Assembly (NCBI GenBank): GCA_016777845.1
Contig: JADHQS010000004.1
Span: forward strand, 1-40,141
Source: Candidatus Actinomarina sp.
GTDB taxonomy: Bacteria; Actinomycetota; Acidimicrobiia; Actinomarinales; Actinomarinaceae
Direction: 5' to 3'
DNA: 40,141 bases
Part shown: positions 38,548 to 40,141 of the stretch, piece after piece
Numbering within the stretch: the first letter of the stretch is position 1
How the letters are laid out: each line of letters begins with the position of its first letter
Notes under the pieces: generated by a model
Told to the model about the DNA's origin: nothing
Databases searched by the model: none
The model's input: the letters and a program-made list of their open reading frames with translations, nothing else
Position numbers and translations under genes: made by a program

Positions 38548-39788
38548 TGAAAATATTTAAATCATTAACAAAACGATATATTGTTTTCACCCCTATTTTA
38601 TTAGTTGTTGTAGTTGCTCAAGTTGAAACTTATTCACAACTAACTACTAGTGGAACATTTGGTGCTGCCGTAAGGCTAGCAATACCAATTTTGCTAGCAG
38701 GCTTGGGTGGTTTATATTCTGAAAAAACAGGTGTTGTCAACATTGGTCTTGAAGGAATGATGATCATGGGGACCTGGTTTGGAGCTTGGGGAGGATTCAC
38801 ATTTGGAGCATGGCAGGGTGTTTTTATTGGAATGCTAGGTGGTGCATTGTTTGGACTTATACATGCAATAGCTACAGTTTCATTTCAAGTAGATCATATA
38901 GTTTCAGGTGTTGCAATTAACATTTTAGCTGCAGGAGTTGCAAGGTTTTTAAATGTTATTGCATATGAGGGTGTTGCATATGCTTCTTCAACAGCTTCTC
39001 CAAGAATTCAAGGTGATATTGGCATCTTTACAATGCCATTTTTAGCGGGAGGAAAAATTGGTGAAACAGTAACTCCTAACCTTATAGGAAGGGTAGAAGA
39101 CCTTAATATATTTTTAGTGTCTGATTTTGCAGGACTTATGTTGGGATTTTTATCAAACATATCTTACTTAACTTTATTTGCTTTAATCTTAGTTCCAGTA
39201 TCTTTTTTAGTTTTATGGTTTACCCCATTAGGTCTTCAAATGAGAAGTGTAGGAGAGTATCCTGCTGGAGCCGAATCATTAGGTGTAAACGTTTATTTAA
39301 TGAAATATATTGGTGTTACTATTTCGGGAGCTTTATCTGGATTAGCTGGTTCATATTTGGTTGTCGCAGGCACAGGGACTTACTTAGAGGGTCAAACTGG
39401 AGGTAGAGGTTTTATCGGATTAGCTTCAATGTTATTTGGGAACTATAAGCCATTTGGGATTCTTATGGGTTCAGGATTATTTGGATTTGCTGATGCTCTA
39501 CAATTAAGATCTCCTCAAGCTGTTCATGGCTTATTGATAGTGATTTCAATATTCTTATTAGTTTTGACTTTTAAAGCTATTTTTGAAAAAAAATATAAAG
39601 CAAGTGTTGTTTCATTTCTTCTTAGTGCAGCTTTTCTAATTTGGTTTGTGAATTCTACAAGTATCCCAAATCAATTTGTGTACTTTACACCTCATATAAC
39701 TACTCTAATTGTTCTGTCTTTTGCTAATCAGAGAATAAAACTTCCTGAGAAGAATGGTGTTCCTTATAAAAAGGGTGAACTAAACTAA
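38547..39788 (+). CDS. ABC transporter permease, BPD_transp_2-like (nucleoside type)
   Basis: Multi-TM; LGGLYSEKTGVVNIGLEGMMIMGTWFGAW, DHIVSGVAINILAAGVARFLN, GRGFIGLASMLFGNYKPFGILMGSGLFGFADALQLR. Confidence 0.92.
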   Translation: MKIFKSLTKRYIVFTPILLVVVVAQVETYSQLTTSGTFGAAVRLAIPILLAGLGGLYSEKTGVVNIGLEGMMIMGTWFGAWGGFTFGAWQGVFIGMLGGALFGLIHAIATVSFQVDHIVSGVAINILAAGVARFLNVIAYEGVAYASSTASPRIQGDIGIFTMPFLAGGKIGETVTPNLIGRVEDLNIFLVSDFAGLMLGFLSNISYLTLFALILVPVSFLVLWFTPLGLQMRSVGEYPAGAESLGVNVYLMKYIGVTISGALSGLAGSYLVVAGTGTYLEGQTGGRGFIGLASMLFGNYKPFGILMGSGLFGFADALQLRSPQAVHGLLIVISIFLLVLTFKAIFEKKYKASVVSFLLSAAFLIWFVNSTSIPNQFVYFTPHITTLIVLSFANQRIKLPEKNGVPYKKGELN

Positions 39789-40141
39789 CCTCTACCGTAA
39801 AAAGTTATTTCTTGAATAGCACATTCAGGAAATGGTTCTGCACCATTAACCTCTTCTCCAGGGTAAGCACTTAAAATTTGAATTGTGAGAACTGAAGATG
39901 ATGTATTTAAATCAATCCACTGTGAGCTAGTATTTTGATTTTCAAGCTCATATTCTATTGAGAAACCCTCTTCTTCTGATGTTATCAAAATATCTCTTGG
40001 CTTAAAGTTTCTCTTAAAAGATTTTGAATCTTCTATGTTTTCATAAGTTAAGAATTGAAAATAAATATCTTTTGAAAAAGTAAATTCTAATGTTGCATCT
40101 GCACATTCTGAGCCATTATCTTGCCAAGAAGATGGTTCATC
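39785..40141 (-). CDS. C-terminal part of a secreted-type protein with an NADase-type glycan-binding / discoidin-like domain, truncated by the window edge
   Basis: The frame stays open to 40141 beyond the track start at 39988: DEPSSWQDNGSECADATLEFTFSKDIYFQFLTYENIEDSKSFKRNFKPRDILITSEEEG...LTIQILSAYPGEEVNGAEPFPECAIQEITFYGRG*. Confidence 0.6.
   Translation of the reverse strand, partial: DEPSSWQDNGSECADATLEFTFSKDIYFQFLTYENIEDSKSFKRNFKPRDILITSEEEGFSIEYELENQNTSSQWIDLNTSSSVLTIQILSAYPGEEVNGAEPFPECAIQEITFYGRG

Noticed and set aside
1-40141. Searched for CRISPR arrays, transposases/IS ends, integrases, toxin-antitoxin pairs, phage genes, tRNAs and rRNAs
   Set aside because: No supporting motifs or repeats found by reading; the window looks like stable housekeeping chromosome.

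Overview
This 40 kb AT-rich, gene-dense window looks chromosomal and probably comes from a streamlined marine actinobacterium. That assignment is an inference from the tilS-hpt-ftsH-folEPBK-panC-coaX-lysS-clpC gene order and the low GC content. I see no rRNA, tRNA, CRISPR array, transposase or phage genes. Main blocks: a cation/proton antiporter with a membrane pyrophosphatase; topA, tmk and a holB-like gene; a P450; metK-metY-metX with two SAM-IV-like riboswitches; a stand-alone 5'-3' exonuclease; the tilS to clpC housekeeping cluster; and a nucleoside hydrolase with a BMP-type nucleoside ABC transporter. The items most worth a second look are not in the ORF track. (1) A compact orphan small-RNA candidate lies between metX and the exonuclease gene, with its own promoter, GNRA-capped stems and intrinsic terminator. 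(2) The two SAM-riboswitch leaders have compensatory P3-loop pseudoknots and the same SD / anti-SD / anti-anti-SD logic, and the annotated metK start is too far upstream. (3) A 37-aa (XAAKK)n histone-tail-like peptide gene is encoded by a 15-bp DNA tandem repeat. (4) A phosphatase-fold protein that has lost both its catalytic Cys and Arg sits inside the folate operon. (5) Seven transcription-unit heads have TANNNT exactly 6 nt before the start codon, a leaderless-mRNA signature. (6) All four convergent gene junctions overlap by exactly 4 nt at the stop codons. Everything comes from reading the sequence; no alignment or folding software was run.
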